Notes: generated from the sequence alone by a model not told the origin. 16,242 bases of DNA from Salegentibacter sp. (GCA_024635815.1 JAGXIG010000049.1:1-16242); one strand, 5' to 3'. Positions 6,846 to 15,000 are shown, counted from the first letter of the stretch. Numbers and translations are program-made.

Positions 6846-8009
6846 ATGGAAAAAACAGCATTATTTACTCAGCTTTATAAAGTTTATAATTCATTTAAAA
6901 ACCAGGGAATTTCCGGAAGGTATATTCAGCAAAGTGATATACAAATTTTACTCGATGATCTTGGAGAAGAATTCCTTCTGGAAAAAATTGGAGAGTCGGT
7001 TTTGGGTAAACCTATTCATAGTATTCAATTTGGTAATGGATCAATTAAAATTCTTGCCTGGTCACAAATGCACGGAAATGAATCTACGACTACCAAAGCC
7101 GTTTTTGATCTTTTTAATTACATAAGTAAGTATAAGGATGATGTTTTGGTGAAATCTCTTTTAAAGAATTGCAGCTTCTGTATTATCCCAATGTTGAATC
7201 CCGATGGAGCCGAAGCTTATACCAGGGTTAACGCCAATAATGTAGATCTAAACCGGGATGCGCAGGATTTAAGTCAACCGGAAAGCAGGGTTTTGCGTAG
7301 AGAATTTGAAAATTTTCAACCTGATTACTGTTTAAACCTCCATGATCAAAGAACAATTTTTAGTGCTGGTACCAAGCCGGAACCGGCAGTTTTATCATTT
7401 TTAACGCCTTCTATGGATAAGGAAAGACAAATCTTTCCTTCCCGAATTAAAAGTATGCAGCTTATTGCTAAAATAGCATCAGACCTTTCTGGTTTACTTC
7501 CCAATAGAATTGGAAGGTATGATGATGCGTTTAATATTAATTGTACTGGCGATACTTTTCAAAGCACGCAAACGCCTACCATTCTTTTTGAAGCGGGACA
7601 TTTCCCGGAAGATTATAAGCGGGAAGAGACCAGAAAATATGTGTTTTTGGCTTTAATATCGGTTTTAAAAGCTATAAATGAAGGGAGTTTTGAAAACATG
7701 GATTATCAAAAATATCAGGAAATACCTGAAAACGAAAAACTTTTCAATGATGTTATTTTAAGGGCAGCCAAAACTGAAAACGGGGTAGTGGATATTGCTA
7801 TTCAATATAAGGAAGTTATAGAAGATAAAAAATTTCTATTTTTACCAGTAATAGAAAAAATTGCCCCAAAAATTAATAAGTTCGCACATAAAGAAATCTT
7901 TTGTGAGAATAAAAAAATAGTAATTAATGAGGAAAATAAGCTTATCGAAAACGTTATAGTTAATAAATTGGTCTTAAATGAGATAGAATTGCTTCTTAAA
8001 TGTGAATAA
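6846..8009 (+). CDS. M14-family zinc carboxypeptidase-like protein, cytoplasmic
   Basis: 387 residues from the ATG at 6846. In-frame GTG 6816 and ATG 6828 lie inside the palindromic control region and are rejected as starts. The M14/succinylglutamate desuccinylase fold is shown by HGNES (zinc ligands His76 and Glu79), MLNPDGAEAYTRVNANNVDLNRD (positions 116-138, with the substrate-binding Arg127 and Asn136-Arg137 pair), LNLHDQ (third zinc ligand His166) and LFEAGH (catalytic Glu249). No signal peptide or membrane segment is present, so it should act in the cytoplasm on small peptides or acyl-amino acids; the substrate is not readable from sequence. Roles known in the wider family include murein tripeptide cleavage (MpaA) and amidohydrolysis. 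After about 285 there is a C-terminal region of some 100 residues that I do not recognise, very rich in Lys, Ile and Asn and AT-rich in codons. Divergent from, and probably controlled by, the XRE regulator. Confidence 0.85.
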   Translation: MEKTALFTQLYKVYNSFKNQGISGRYIQQSDIQILLDDLGEEFLLEKIGESVLGKPIHSIQFGNGSIKILAWSQMHGNESTTTKAVFDLFNYISKYKDDVLVKSLLKNCSFCIIPMLNPDGAEAYTRVNANNVDLNRDAQDLSQPESRVLRREFENFQPDYCLNLHDQRTIFSAGTKPEPAVLSFLTPSMDKERQIFPSRIKSMQLIAKIASDLSGLLPNRIGRYDDAFNINCTGDTFQSTQTPTILFEAGHFPEDYKREETRKYVFLALISVLKAINEGSFENMDYQKYQEIPENEKLFNDVILRAAKTENGVVDIAIQYKEVIEDKKFLFLPVIEKIAPKINKFAHKEIFCENKKIVINEENKLIENVIVNKLVLNEIELLLKCE

Positions 8010-8021
8010 TTCTCAAAAAAC

Positions 8022-8055
8022 TTAGTAATTATTCAAGGATTTTGTATTAATTTTG
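8022..8055 (+). promoter_or_regulatory. Candidate promoter of the Lrp/AsnC regulator gene
   Basis: TAATTTTG (8048-8055) is an exact TAnnTTTG -7 element. The best -33 is TTAG (8022-8025), one mismatch, 22 bases upstream. Predicted start near 8061 leaves a leader of about 24 bases, AT-rich and without a Shine-Dalgarno sequence. Confidence 0.5.
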
Positions 8056-8084
8056 AATTTCAAATAAATAAAGAAATTTAAAAA

Positions 8085-8564
8085 ATGGCCAAGTTTAAAT
8101 TAGACGAAACAGATCACCAAATTCTCGATATGTTAATCGAGAACACGAGGACACCATTTACCGATATCGCTAAGAAGCTTTTAATATCGGCAGGAACCGT
8201 ACACGTTCGGGTTAAAAAGATGGAAGAAGCAGGAATTATAAAAGGTTCTTCTTTAACCCTTGATTATAAGAAATTAGGTTATGCATTTATTGCCTATGTA
8301 GGCGTATTTTTAAAGAATACTTCTCAAACCAAATTTGTATTGGAACGTATCAACGAAATTCCTTTTGTAACTGTTGCTCACGTAACCACAGGTAAATTTA
8401 ACGTATTCTGTAAAATTAGGGCGCGAAATACACAACATGCCAAAGAAGTTATCTTTCAATTAGATGATATTGAAGGAGTTTACAGAACAGAGACTATGAT
8501 TTCTTTAGAAGAGAGTTTAAACGATAAGAAACGTTTAATGCATTCTATTTTTCAGGACATGTAA
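8085..8564 (+). CDS. Lrp/AsnC-family transcriptional regulator
   Basis: 159 residues. An N-terminal winged HTH (about 5-60) shows the family pattern LDETDHQILDMLIENTR, then TDIAKKLLISAGTVHVRVKKMEEAGIIKG. A RAM/AsnC effector-binding domain follows (about 66-145) with AYVGVFLK, VAHVTTGKFNVFCKIRARN and the C-terminal ETMISLEES strand. Family members form octamers and usually respond to amino acids; the effector here is unknown. It lies 75 bases downstream of the M14 peptidase with its own promoter-like sequence and is followed by a strong terminator, so it is probably a single-gene unit that may receive some read-through. A link to the peptidase (release of amino acids sensed by this regulator) is only a guess from position. 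Confidence 0.92.
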   Translation: MAKFKLDETDHQILDMLIENTRTPFTDIAKKLLISAGTVHVRVKKMEEAGIIKGSSLTLDYKKLGYAFIAYVGVFLKNTSQTKFVLERINEIPFVTVAHVTTGKFNVFCKIRARNTQHAKEVIFQLDDIEGVYRTETMISLEESLNDKKRLMHSIFQDM

Positions 8565-8566
8565 AC

Positions 8567-8600
8567 AAGCCTAAATTTAATATAAAAACCCTTTAGGCTT
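8567..8600 (+). other. Inverted repeat after the Lrp gene, overlapping the terminator stem
   Basis: AAGCCTAAA (8567-8575) and TTTAGGCTT (8592-8600) form a perfect 9-bp stem with a 16-base loop, beginning two bases after the stop codon. Its right arm shares TTTA (8592-8595) with the left arm of the next hairpin, so the two cannot both form completely. Confidence 0.55.
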
Positions 8601-8621
8601 ACGTGTTTAAAGGGTTTTTTT
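8584..8621 (+). terminator. Rho-independent terminator between the Lrp gene and ppc
   Basis: AAAAACCCTTTA (8584-8595) pairs perfectly with TAAAGGGTTTTT (8608-8619), a 12-bp stem with a 12-base loop; a seven-T run (8615-8621) completes it. It ends the Lrp transcript about 40 bases before the ppc start. Confidence 0.85.
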
Positions 8622-8658
8622 ATAACTTTAATGCAATCTTAATCAACTAAAATTTATT

Positions 8659-11232
8659 ATGCACAGAGAACCAAAACTAGAACGTTTTAATGAAAGCGTA
8701 CTTTCAAAATATCAGGTTTATAACAGTATATTTTTAACGCTGCCTTTTGACGATATTAGTAAAACAGGATCCCTGCTGCCTCTTTTTCAGGAAATATGTG
8801 AAGCGGGCTTTAAGGAAAATAAAAATCCTTCAGAAATTATTGAAACTTTTTTCAATAAATATCAGGATGATCCTTCAGAAGAAAACCAAATCAGTTTACT
8901 ATTCCGGTTTATTCAGTATATAGAAAGACAGGTAGTGCTTTTTGATGCTATTGAAGATGCGTCTTTTCCAATAGTTAATAATATGGATGGCCACGGAACC
9001 CTTAGAAACGTAAAAGAGGAAGCCGAAGCTAAAGATAAAACACCGGAATTACGGGAATATCTGAAACGCTTTAATGTAAGGCCAACTTTAACAGCTCACC
9101 CTACGCAGTTCTATCCGGGAGCCGTTTTAGGAATAATTACAGATTTGGATAAAGCTATTCAAAAGAACGATATTACACTAATTAAGAAATTACTATCGCA
9201 ACTTGGGAAAACTCCGTTTTTCAAAAAAGAAAAACCAACCCCTTATGATGAGGCCGTTAGCCTTATCTGGTATTTTGAAAATGTATTTTACCAGAGTGTA
9301 AGCAAGATCTATAACTATATCCAGCAGAATATTTTTGATGGTGATGATATTGGTAACCAGGTAATCAATTTAGGATTCTGGCCGGGTGGAGACCGTGACG
9401 GAAACCCGTTTGTAACTACTGAAATCACCTTAAAAGTTGCCCAAAGGTTAAGAAGCACTATTTTGCTGAATTATTATCGTGACATCCGAGCTCTTAAAAG
9501 AAGAGTAACTTTTACTGATGTTGATGTAATTATTGCTGAAATGGAAACCGCTCTTTACCAAAGTGCTATTTCCAGATCTGGAAAGATTAAAATGTCCCTT
9601 GAAGAATTCAAGTCTAAACTTCATCAAATTAAAGATATAGTTGAATCGAAACACCAGGGCTTGTTCGTTGAAGATATTGACGATCTTATTAATAAGGTAA
9701 ATATCTTCGGATACCACTTTGCTACCCTGGATATTCGTCAGGATTCAGGAATACACGACGAGGTCCTGAAAGAAATCATTAAAAAACAGCCAGAATTATT
9801 CCCTAAAAACTATGCTTCACTTTCTGATGAGGAACAAATAGAAACGCTCACAAAAGTTAAAGGGAATATAGATCCTGAAAATTATGAGGATGGAATAGTT
9901 AAATCTACACTTTCCTCTATTTATGCTATGCAGGAAATTCAAGAAAAAAATGGGGAAAATGGAGCTAATAGATACATAATTAGTCATAGTGAAGTACCGC
10001 AAAGTATTTTAGAGCCTTTTGCTTTCTTAAGGTTATGTGGATGGAAGAATCCAACGGTAGATATTATTCCTCTATTTGAAACGGTACCCGATTTAAAAGC
10101 TTCACCAGATGTCATGGAGACTCTTTATAAAAATCCTGTTTATCGTGAACATTTAAAAAGCAGAGGAGAAAAGCAAACGATCATGCTCGGTTTTAGCGAT
10201 GGTACTAAAGATGGCGGATATTTAATGGCTAACTGGAGTATATACAAAGCTAAGGAAATGCTTACTGAAGTTTCCAGGAAATACGGAATTAAAGTCGTAT
10301 TTTTTGATGGTAGAGGTGGACCACCGGCTCGTGGGGGCGGTAAAACACACCAGTTTTATGCTTCTTTAGGTTCTGGTATTGAGAATGAAGAAATTCAATT
10401 AACCGTACAAGGACAAACCATTAGTTCTAATTTTGGAACCCGGGATTCTTGCAGGTATAATTTAGAACAATTGCTTAGTTCAGGGGTTTCTAATGAGATT
10501 TTTAGTGACGATAAAAACCAGTTGACCGATGAAGACCGGGAAACAATGACGAAACTGGCTGAAATAAGTTACGAAACATACACCAACTTTAAACAGCACG
10601 AGAAGTTTATTCCGTATTTGGAAAAAATGAGTACTCTTAAATATTATTCAAAAACCAATATTGGTAGTCGCCCATCTAAAAGGAATAAATCAGCCGAACT
10701 TAATTTAAATGATTTAAGGGCGATTCCATTCGTTGGAAGCTGGAGCCAGTTAAAACAAAACGTTCCAGGATTTTTTGGTGTAGGTACCGCTTTAGAGAGG
10801 TATGAGCAAGCAGGGGAATTTGATAAGGTAAAACAGCTTTATAACAATTCGGTTTTCTTTAAAACCTTATTGGAGAATTCTATGATGAGCCTTACCAAAT
10901 CTTTCTTTGCCTTAACTGCATATATGGAGCAGGATAAGGAATTTGGCGAGTTCTGGAAGATTATCTATGCTGAATATAAGCGTAGTCATGCGATGTTATT
11001 AAAAGTAACCGGTTATGATAAGCTTATGGAAAACCAGCCTGCTGGAAGAGCATCTATCCAGGCTAGAGAGCGTATTGTGCTACCTTTATTAACCATTCAG
11101 CAGCACGCTCTTAGAAAAGTTCAGGAACTTCAGGAGCAAGGCAAAAGCGCGGAGGAAATGCTGGAAATTTACGAAAAAATGGTAACGCGTTCCCTCTACG
11201 GAAATATTAACGCAAGTAGAAATTCAGCTTAA
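8659..11232 (+). CDS. ppc: Phosphoenolpyruvate carboxylase
   Basis: Converts phosphoenolpyruvate and bicarbonate to oxaloacetate and phosphate, refilling the TCA cycle; cytoplasmic. The 857 residues (E. coli 883) contain the catalytic His147 in RPTLTAHPTQ, GFWPGGDRDGNP (from 239), SHSEVPQS, PLFETVPDL, LGFSDGTKDGGYLMANW and the phosphate-binding glycine loop DGRGGPPARGGGKTH (Arg552 and Arg558). Two variations stand out against the enterobacterial form: TAHPTQ in place of TAHPTE, and a C-terminus ASRNSA in place of the usual RNTG ending. The glycine loop PPARGGGKTH also differs from the common form. I take these as lineage features because all catalytic residues are intact. The start at 8659 follows the terminator; no strong -33/-7 pair is evident upstream (a TAACTTTA at 8623-8630 is the nearest). 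The stop is one base from the next start. Confidence 0.97.
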   Translation: MHREPKLERFNESVLSKYQVYNSIFLTLPFDDISKTGSLLPLFQEICEAGFKENKNPSEIIETFFNKYQDDPSEENQISLLFRFIQYIERQVVLFDAIEDASFPIVNNMDGHGTLRNVKEEAEAKDKTPELREYLKRFNVRPTLTAHPTQFYPGAVLGIITDLDKAIQKNDITLIKKLLSQLGKTPFFKKEKPTPYDEAVSLIWYFENVFYQSVSKIYNYIQQNIFDGDDIGNQVINLGFWPGGDRDGNPFVTTEITLKVAQRLRSTILLNYYRDIRALKRRVTFTDVDVIIAEMETALYQSAISRSGKIKMSLEEFKSKLHQIKDIVESKHQGLFVEDIDDLINKVNIFGYHFATLDIRQDSGIHDEVLKEIIKKQPELFPKNYASLSDEEQIETLTKVKGNIDPENYEDGIVKSTLSSIYAMQEIQEKNGENGANRYIISHSEVPQSILEPFAFLRLCGWKNPTVDIIPLFETVPDLKASPDVMETLYKNPVYREHLKSRGEKQTIMLGFSDGTKDGGYLMANWSIYKAKEMLTEVSRKYGIKVVFFDGRGGPPARGGGKTHQFYASLGSGIENEEIQLTVQGQTISSNFGTRDSCRYNLEQLLSSGVSNEIFSDDKNQLTDEDRETMTKLAEISYETYTNFKQHEKFIPYLEKMSTLKYYSKTNIGSRPSKRNKSAELNLNDLRAIPFVGSWSQLKQNVPGFFGVGTALERYEQAGEFDKVKQLYNNSVFFKTLLENSMMSLTKSFFALTAYMEQDKEFGEFWKIIYAEYKRSHAMLLKVTGYDKLMENQPAGRASIQARERIVLPLLTIQQHALRKVQELQEQGKSAEEMLEIYEKMVTRSLYGNINASRNSA

Positions 11233-11233
11233 A

Positions 11234-11758
11234 ATGATAGCAAGCAGTTTAAAATCTGATGAGTACAATGCGTACTATCATCAATATTTACAGAAAATCC
11301 CCGGCAATTTAGAGCTGGGGATTTTACTTATGGAGAATAAGGAAGATTTACTTGAAATATTAGACAAAGTGAAGCCGGAGGATCTAAAGTATAGTTATGC
11401 TGAAGGTAAATGGACCGTAGCTGAAGTAATTCAGCATCTTATAGATGTTGAACGTATTTTTCAATACAGGGCACTTACACTTGCAAGGGAACCCGGGATT
11501 AAATTACCGGGCTTCGATCATGATGCTTATGTTCCCGCGAGTTCTGCACAAAAACGGAATTTGAAGGATTTTAAGAAAGAATTCGAAGCAGTAAGAAATG
11601 CAGGTATTTATCTATATGAGAGTTTTTCAAAAGAAATGTTGGGAAACAAGGGATTTGTTAGTGGAAGTCCAACTAGCTGTCGTGCCTTAGGCTTTATAAC
11701 TGCCGGCCATACCAGACATCATATTGAAATTTTTAAAGAGAAGTATCTTATTTCATGA
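11234..11758 (+). CDS. DinB-family (DinB_2-like) putative metal-dependent protein
   Basis: 174 residues with the four-helix-bundle DinB/YfiT pattern. The sequence KWTVAEVIQHLIDVERIFQYR gives the first metal-ligand His68, and the last helix GHTRHHIEIFKEKYL holds His159 and His163. Proteins of this superfamily bind a divalent metal through three His; known members act as thiol-S-transferases or hydrolases, but most are uncharacterised, so no substrate is claimed. The name comes from a Bacillus damage-inducible gene and does not mean E. coli DNA polymerase IV. It starts one base after the ppc stop and overlaps the yihY start by four bases (ATGA), so all three are co-transcribed. No functional link to PEP carboxylase is evident. 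Confidence 0.88.
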   Translation: MIASSLKSDEYNAYYHQYLQKIPGNLELGILLMENKEDLLEILDKVKPEDLKYSYAEGKWTVAEVIQHLIDVERIFQYRALTLAREPGIKLPGFDHDAYVPASSAQKRNLKDFKKEFEAVRNAGIYLYESFSKEMLGNKGFVSGSPTSCRALGFITAGHTRHHIEIFKEKYLIS

Positions 11759-12765
11759 AATTCTTTAAAACCACCTGGTCACTTTTTAAACAGGCTTATA
11801 TAAGCTGGAATAGGAACGAACCCTATGCCCGCAGTGCTACTATAGCTTATTATGCTTTATTTTCCTTACCTTCTTTACTGATTATTGTTGTAACTATTGC
11901 AAGTTATTTCTTTGAGCAGGAAGCTGTACAAGGTAGGTTGACTTCAGAAATTGGTGGTTTTATAGGACAGGAACCTGCTGAAGCTATTGAAAAAATGATT
12001 GCCAGCGCCGCCCTGGCGAGTGAATCTACCTGGGCTATCATATTTGGGGTAGGAATGTTGCTATTTGGTGCTACCGGTGTGTTTTTTCAGCTTAAAATGG
12101 CGATGAATAATATTTGGAATGTTGCCGCTAAAAAAACCAATTTTCTAAGAATGATGTTTGATCGATTTATTTCATTTGGTATGGTGATGGTAATAGGTCT
12201 TTTATTATTACTTTCTCTCGTTATTTCTGCTTTAATCAGAATTCTAAAAAATAAAATTGGTGATTATGCTCCAAGCATCACCGAATTTATGGTTGAAGTT
12301 GCCAATTTTAGTATTTCATTTCTGGTTATCACTACGTTATTTGCTGCGATTTTTAAACTACTTCCCGATATTAAATTGCTATGGCGAATCACTTATTTGG
12401 GAGCCGCAGTCACCACCATTTTATTTCTTATAGGAGAAGGGTTAATTAGTTTTTACTTCGGAAAAAGTGAACCTGCTTCAGTCTATGGCGGAGCATCTTC
12501 AGTGGTGTTAATTTTACTTTGGGTTTATTATACCTGTTTAATATTGTTTTTTGGTGCAGAATTTACCGTGCAATACGCCCTGCTAAAAAATGAAAGGGTA
12601 GTACCCAATAGATATGGGGAACCTGCAATTTATCAGGAACTGGAAAAATTGCAGCAGAAGCGCACACAGCTAGAGGAAGAAAAAGAAATAATAGATACGC
12701 TTAAAAATAATATGGATTGGGAAAAAAACCGGGGAAAAAATCAAAAGACAAAGACTAAGAAATAG
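11755..12765 (+). CDS. YihY/virulence factor BrkB family membrane protein
   Basis: 336 residues with about six membrane segments (roughly 29-53, 93-115, 139-165, 181-203, 209-235 and 245-275). Family marks are ARSATIAYYALFSLPSLLI near the start and ASVYGGASSVVLILLWVYYT followed by ILFFGAEFT in the last segment. The protein ends in a charged, Lys/Glu-rich cytoplasmic tail with coiled-coil character (about 292-336). The family was once labelled ribonuclease BN by mistake; its real role is unsettled, with transport or envelope function suggested. The start overlaps the dinB-like stop by four bases. It is the last gene of the ppc operon; no hairpin terminator was found in the 130 bases after it. 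Confidence 0.93.
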   Translation: MKFFKTTWSLFKQAYISWNRNEPYARSATIAYYALFSLPSLLIIVVTIASYFFEQEAVQGRLTSEIGGFIGQEPAEAIEKMIASAALASESTWAIIFGVGMLLFGATGVFFQLKMAMNNIWNVAAKKTNFLRMMFDRFISFGMVMVIGLLLLLSLVISALIRILKNKIGDYAPSITEFMVEVANFSISFLVITTLFAAIFKLLPDIKLLWRITYLGAAVTTILFLIGEGLISFYFGKSEPASVYGGASSVVLILLWVYYTCLILFFGAEFTVQYALLKNERVVPNRYGEPAIYQELEKLQQKRTQLEEEKEIIDTLKNNMDWEKNRGKNQKTKTKK

Positions 12766-12834
12766 CCTGATTTTAAAAACATTTAAGAGAATTAATAAAG
12801 TTTAACTTTAATTGGCTTTCCTTTTATAATGTCC

Positions 12835-12869
12835 TTAGCACACTATCCCTTAAACATATTTTATCTTTG
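12835..12869 (+). promoter_or_regulatory. Candidate promoter of the PfpI/DJ-1 gene
   Basis: TATCTTTG (12862-12869) is an exact TAnnTTTG element with TTAG (12835-12838) 23 bases upstream, the same imperfect -33 seen before the Lrp gene. The leader would be about 20 bases. Confidence 0.5.
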
Positions 12870-12895
12870 AATGAACCTAAAATGAAGATAGAATT

Positions 12896-13444
12896 ATGGA
12901 AAAGAGAATAGCAATTTTAGCCACAAACGGATTTGAAAAAAGTGAATTATTTTCACCAAAAGAAGCCCTGGAAAATGAAGGCTTTAAAGTAGATATTATA
13001 AGTCTTGAAAAAGGAAAAATTAAAGGCTGGAAGGGGACTGACTGGTCTGGAGAAATAGAAGTGGATTACACCGTAAAAGAGGTAAGTGCAAAAGATTATA
13101 ATGCATTGGTACTTCCAGGAGGCGTTATAAACCCAGATCAATTAAGAAGAAATGAAGATGTCCTGGTATTTGTGCGGGACTTCTTTAAGCAAAGCAAACC
13201 TGTAGGCGCTATTTGCCACGCAGCCTGGACGCTAATAGATGCTGAAGTTGTAGAAGGACGAACAATGACTTCCTTTAGCTCTATCAAAAAAGATCTGGAA
13301 AATGCAGGAGCTCTTTGGGTAGATAAAGAAGTAGTTGTAGATGAAGCTTTTGTGACATCAAGAAATCCTGACGATCTTCCGGCGTTTAACGCTAAGATGA
13401 TCGAAGAGATTAAAGAAGGAAAACACGATTTACAACACGCATAA
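12896..13444 (+). CDS. PfpI/DJ-1 family protein (type 1 glutamine amidotransferase-like)
   Basis: 182 residues covering the whole single-domain PfpI fold. AILATNGFEKSEL carries the acidic residue Glu17 that contacts the nucleophile, LVLPGG (71-76) is the oxyanion strand, and AICHAAWTL gives the nucleophile Cys107 with His108. Length and motifs match the YhbO/YraA/PfpI branch, stress-induced proteins reported as deglycases or chaperones and, in archaea, as an oligomeric protease. Which activity applies cannot be told by eye. It has its own promoter-like sequence and ends at a shared bidirectional terminator, so it is a single-gene unit. Confidence 0.94.
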   Translation: MEKRIAILATNGFEKSELFSPKEALENEGFKVDIISLEKGKIKGWKGTDWSGEIEVDYTVKEVSAKDYNALVLPGGVINPDQLRRNEDVLVFVRDFFKQSKPVGAICHAAWTLIDAEVVEGRTMTSFSSIKKDLENAGALWVDKEVVVDEAFVTSRNPDDLPAFNAKMIEEIKEGKHDLQHA

Positions 13445-13465
13445 TCCCGATTTAAGATTTTAGAT

Positions 13466-13507
13466 TTATAAAAGCCTGCCTGGAATTTTCCAGGCAGGCT
13501 TTTATAA
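13466..13507. terminator. Bidirectional terminator between the PfpI and dipeptidase genes
   Basis: A perfect 18-bp stem (13466-13483 with 13490-13507) has a GC-rich GCCTGCCTGG core, a six-base loop (AATTTT) and A/T flanks that give a U-run in either direction. It lies 21 bases after the plus-strand stop and 17 bases past the minus-strand stop, so it serves both convergent genes. Confidence 0.93.
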
Positions 13508-13524
13508 TTCGAGATCCGAACGAA

Positions 13525-14811
13525 TTATGCTTTCTGAAGTTCAGCGGCAACCGCATCAACTTCATCCATTACTCTAAGTAAATTTTTCCCCCAAAGTTTA
13601 GCGATTTCCTCTTCTGTATAACCTCGCTTTACCAATTCTATGGTGATATTTAAGGTTTCAGAAGCATCCTGCCACCCATCAATTCCGCCACCACCATCAA
13701 AATCTGAACTAATTCCCACGTGTTCAATTCCGATTAGATCTACCATATAATCTATATGGTCTACAAAATCTGAAACTCCAACAGGTTGAATTTCTTCTTT
13801 CAGTAATTCAATTTCAGGAGAAGCTGCAATTCTTACTTTTTGATAACCGGCATAATAAGCATTTCTGTTTTCATTGCTTAATGCTCTAACAGAATCACGA
13901 GGCAAAATCACAAAATTCATTTCCTGGGCTTTTTTCTCATAAAGCTTAGAACTGGCCTCCTCAAAGGCTTTATTTTTTTCGGTATTCACATAAGCACTAA
14001 AGGCAACAGTTTGTACCACGCCGCCGTGTTCTTTAAACAGCATTAATAGTTCATCATCTAAATTTCGGCTGTGGTTGCAAAGTTCTCGGGCAGAGGAGTG
14101 GGAAGCAATAAGCGGAGCCTTAGAAAACTCGAACATCTGTTTGATGGCCTTCCTAGAAGGATGCGAAACATCTATCATCATTCCCAGGCGATTCATTTCA
14201 GCAATAATTTCCTTTCCTAAATCACTTATGCCGTTGTGAAGCCACTCATCGTTTTCTTCGCCCGTGTTAGAATCGCTCAATTGACTATGGCCCTGGTGTG
14301 CAAGCGACATATATCTCGCACCCAGATCGTAAAATTTCTCTACATTTTCAATATCCTTCCCGATTGAATAACCGTTTTCAACACCAATCATCGCCACCTT
14401 TTTTCCTTCGGAAGTCAATTTTCGCACTTCTTCCGAGTTAGTAGCCAAACCTATTTGATCAGGGGCGAAATCTTTTACCAGTTTATGGATAGCGTCAAAC
14501 TTACTCATGGCGTTTTCATATGCGTTTTTAAAGCCTTCATCAGTAAGTTCATCCTGCCCGGTATAAACTATAAACCAGGCCACATCAAGTCCGCCTGCTT
14601 CCATTTTAGGGAGGGTTACCTGGTTTTCCAGATCCATGGTATAATTCCTGTCTTCCGTAAAATTATTGATATTTATATCGGCGTGAGTATCTATGGTAAT
14701 TACATTTTCATGAATTTCTTTTGCTTTTTCCAGTAAAGCTTCATCGCGATGTTGGGCAAATACCAGATTTCCTGTAATAATGAGCACAAGGCTAAGAAGA
14801 CTTAATTTCAT
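13525..14811 (-). CDS. Membrane dipeptidase (peptidase family M19), secreted
   Basis: 428 residues. A Sec signal peptide is clear (MKL, a hydrophobic core, then NLVFA-Q, cleavage after about residue 19), so the enzyme works in the periplasm or is exported; there is no lipobox Cys. M19 zinc-enzyme motifs are complete: DTHADIN (His43 and Asp45), the bridging Glu145 in GVENG, MIDVSHPS (His217), ASHSSAR (His238) and GISSDFDG (Asp370). The family hydrolyses dipeptides, including those with a C-terminal D-residue. Role here is probably nutrient peptide use; a role in wall-peptide turnover is possible. The gene stands alone. I found no convincing promoter in the 217-base divergent region upstream. 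Confidence 0.95.
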   Translation of the reverse strand: MKLSLLSLVLIITGNLVFAQHRDEALLEKAKEIHENVITIDTHADININNFTEDRNYTMDLENQVTLPKMEAGGLDVAWFIVYTGQDELTDEGFKNAYENAMSKFDAIHKLVKDFAPDQIGLATNSEEVRKLTSEGKKVAMIGVENGYSIGKDIENVEKFYDLGARYMSLAHQGHSQLSDSNTGEENDEWLHNGISDLGKEIIAEMNRLGMMIDVSHPSRKAIKQMFEFSKAPLIASHSSARELCNHSRNLDDELLMLFKEHGGVVQTVAFSAYVNTEKNKAFEEASSKLYEKKAQEMNFVILPRDSVRALSNENRNAYYAGYQKVRIAASPEIELLKEEIQPVGVSDFVDHIDYMVDLIGIEHVGISSDFDGGGGIDGWQDASETLNITIELVKRGYTEEEIAKLWGKNLLRVMDEVDAVAAELQKA

Positions 14812-15000
14812 ATATATTTTTATTACGATTTAATAAGCCCTGAAATTACTAATAAAAATTTAAGAAATAAATGGAACAACTTATTTTGATGTATAATAGG
14901 CAGTGGAGAAAGAAGCAGTACTTTCTTTTTCCCTCTTATTAATAATTTTGCTCAACCGTTTTTACTAAGAATTTTATTAAAAACATATTCAATTTTCTCC

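Noticed and set aside
14917..14941. AGAAAG ... CTTTCT repeat as a terminator or operator in the dipeptidase/ATP-grasp divergent region
   Set aside because: Only six A/T-rich pairs with an eight-base loop, no gene ending there, and no second copy.
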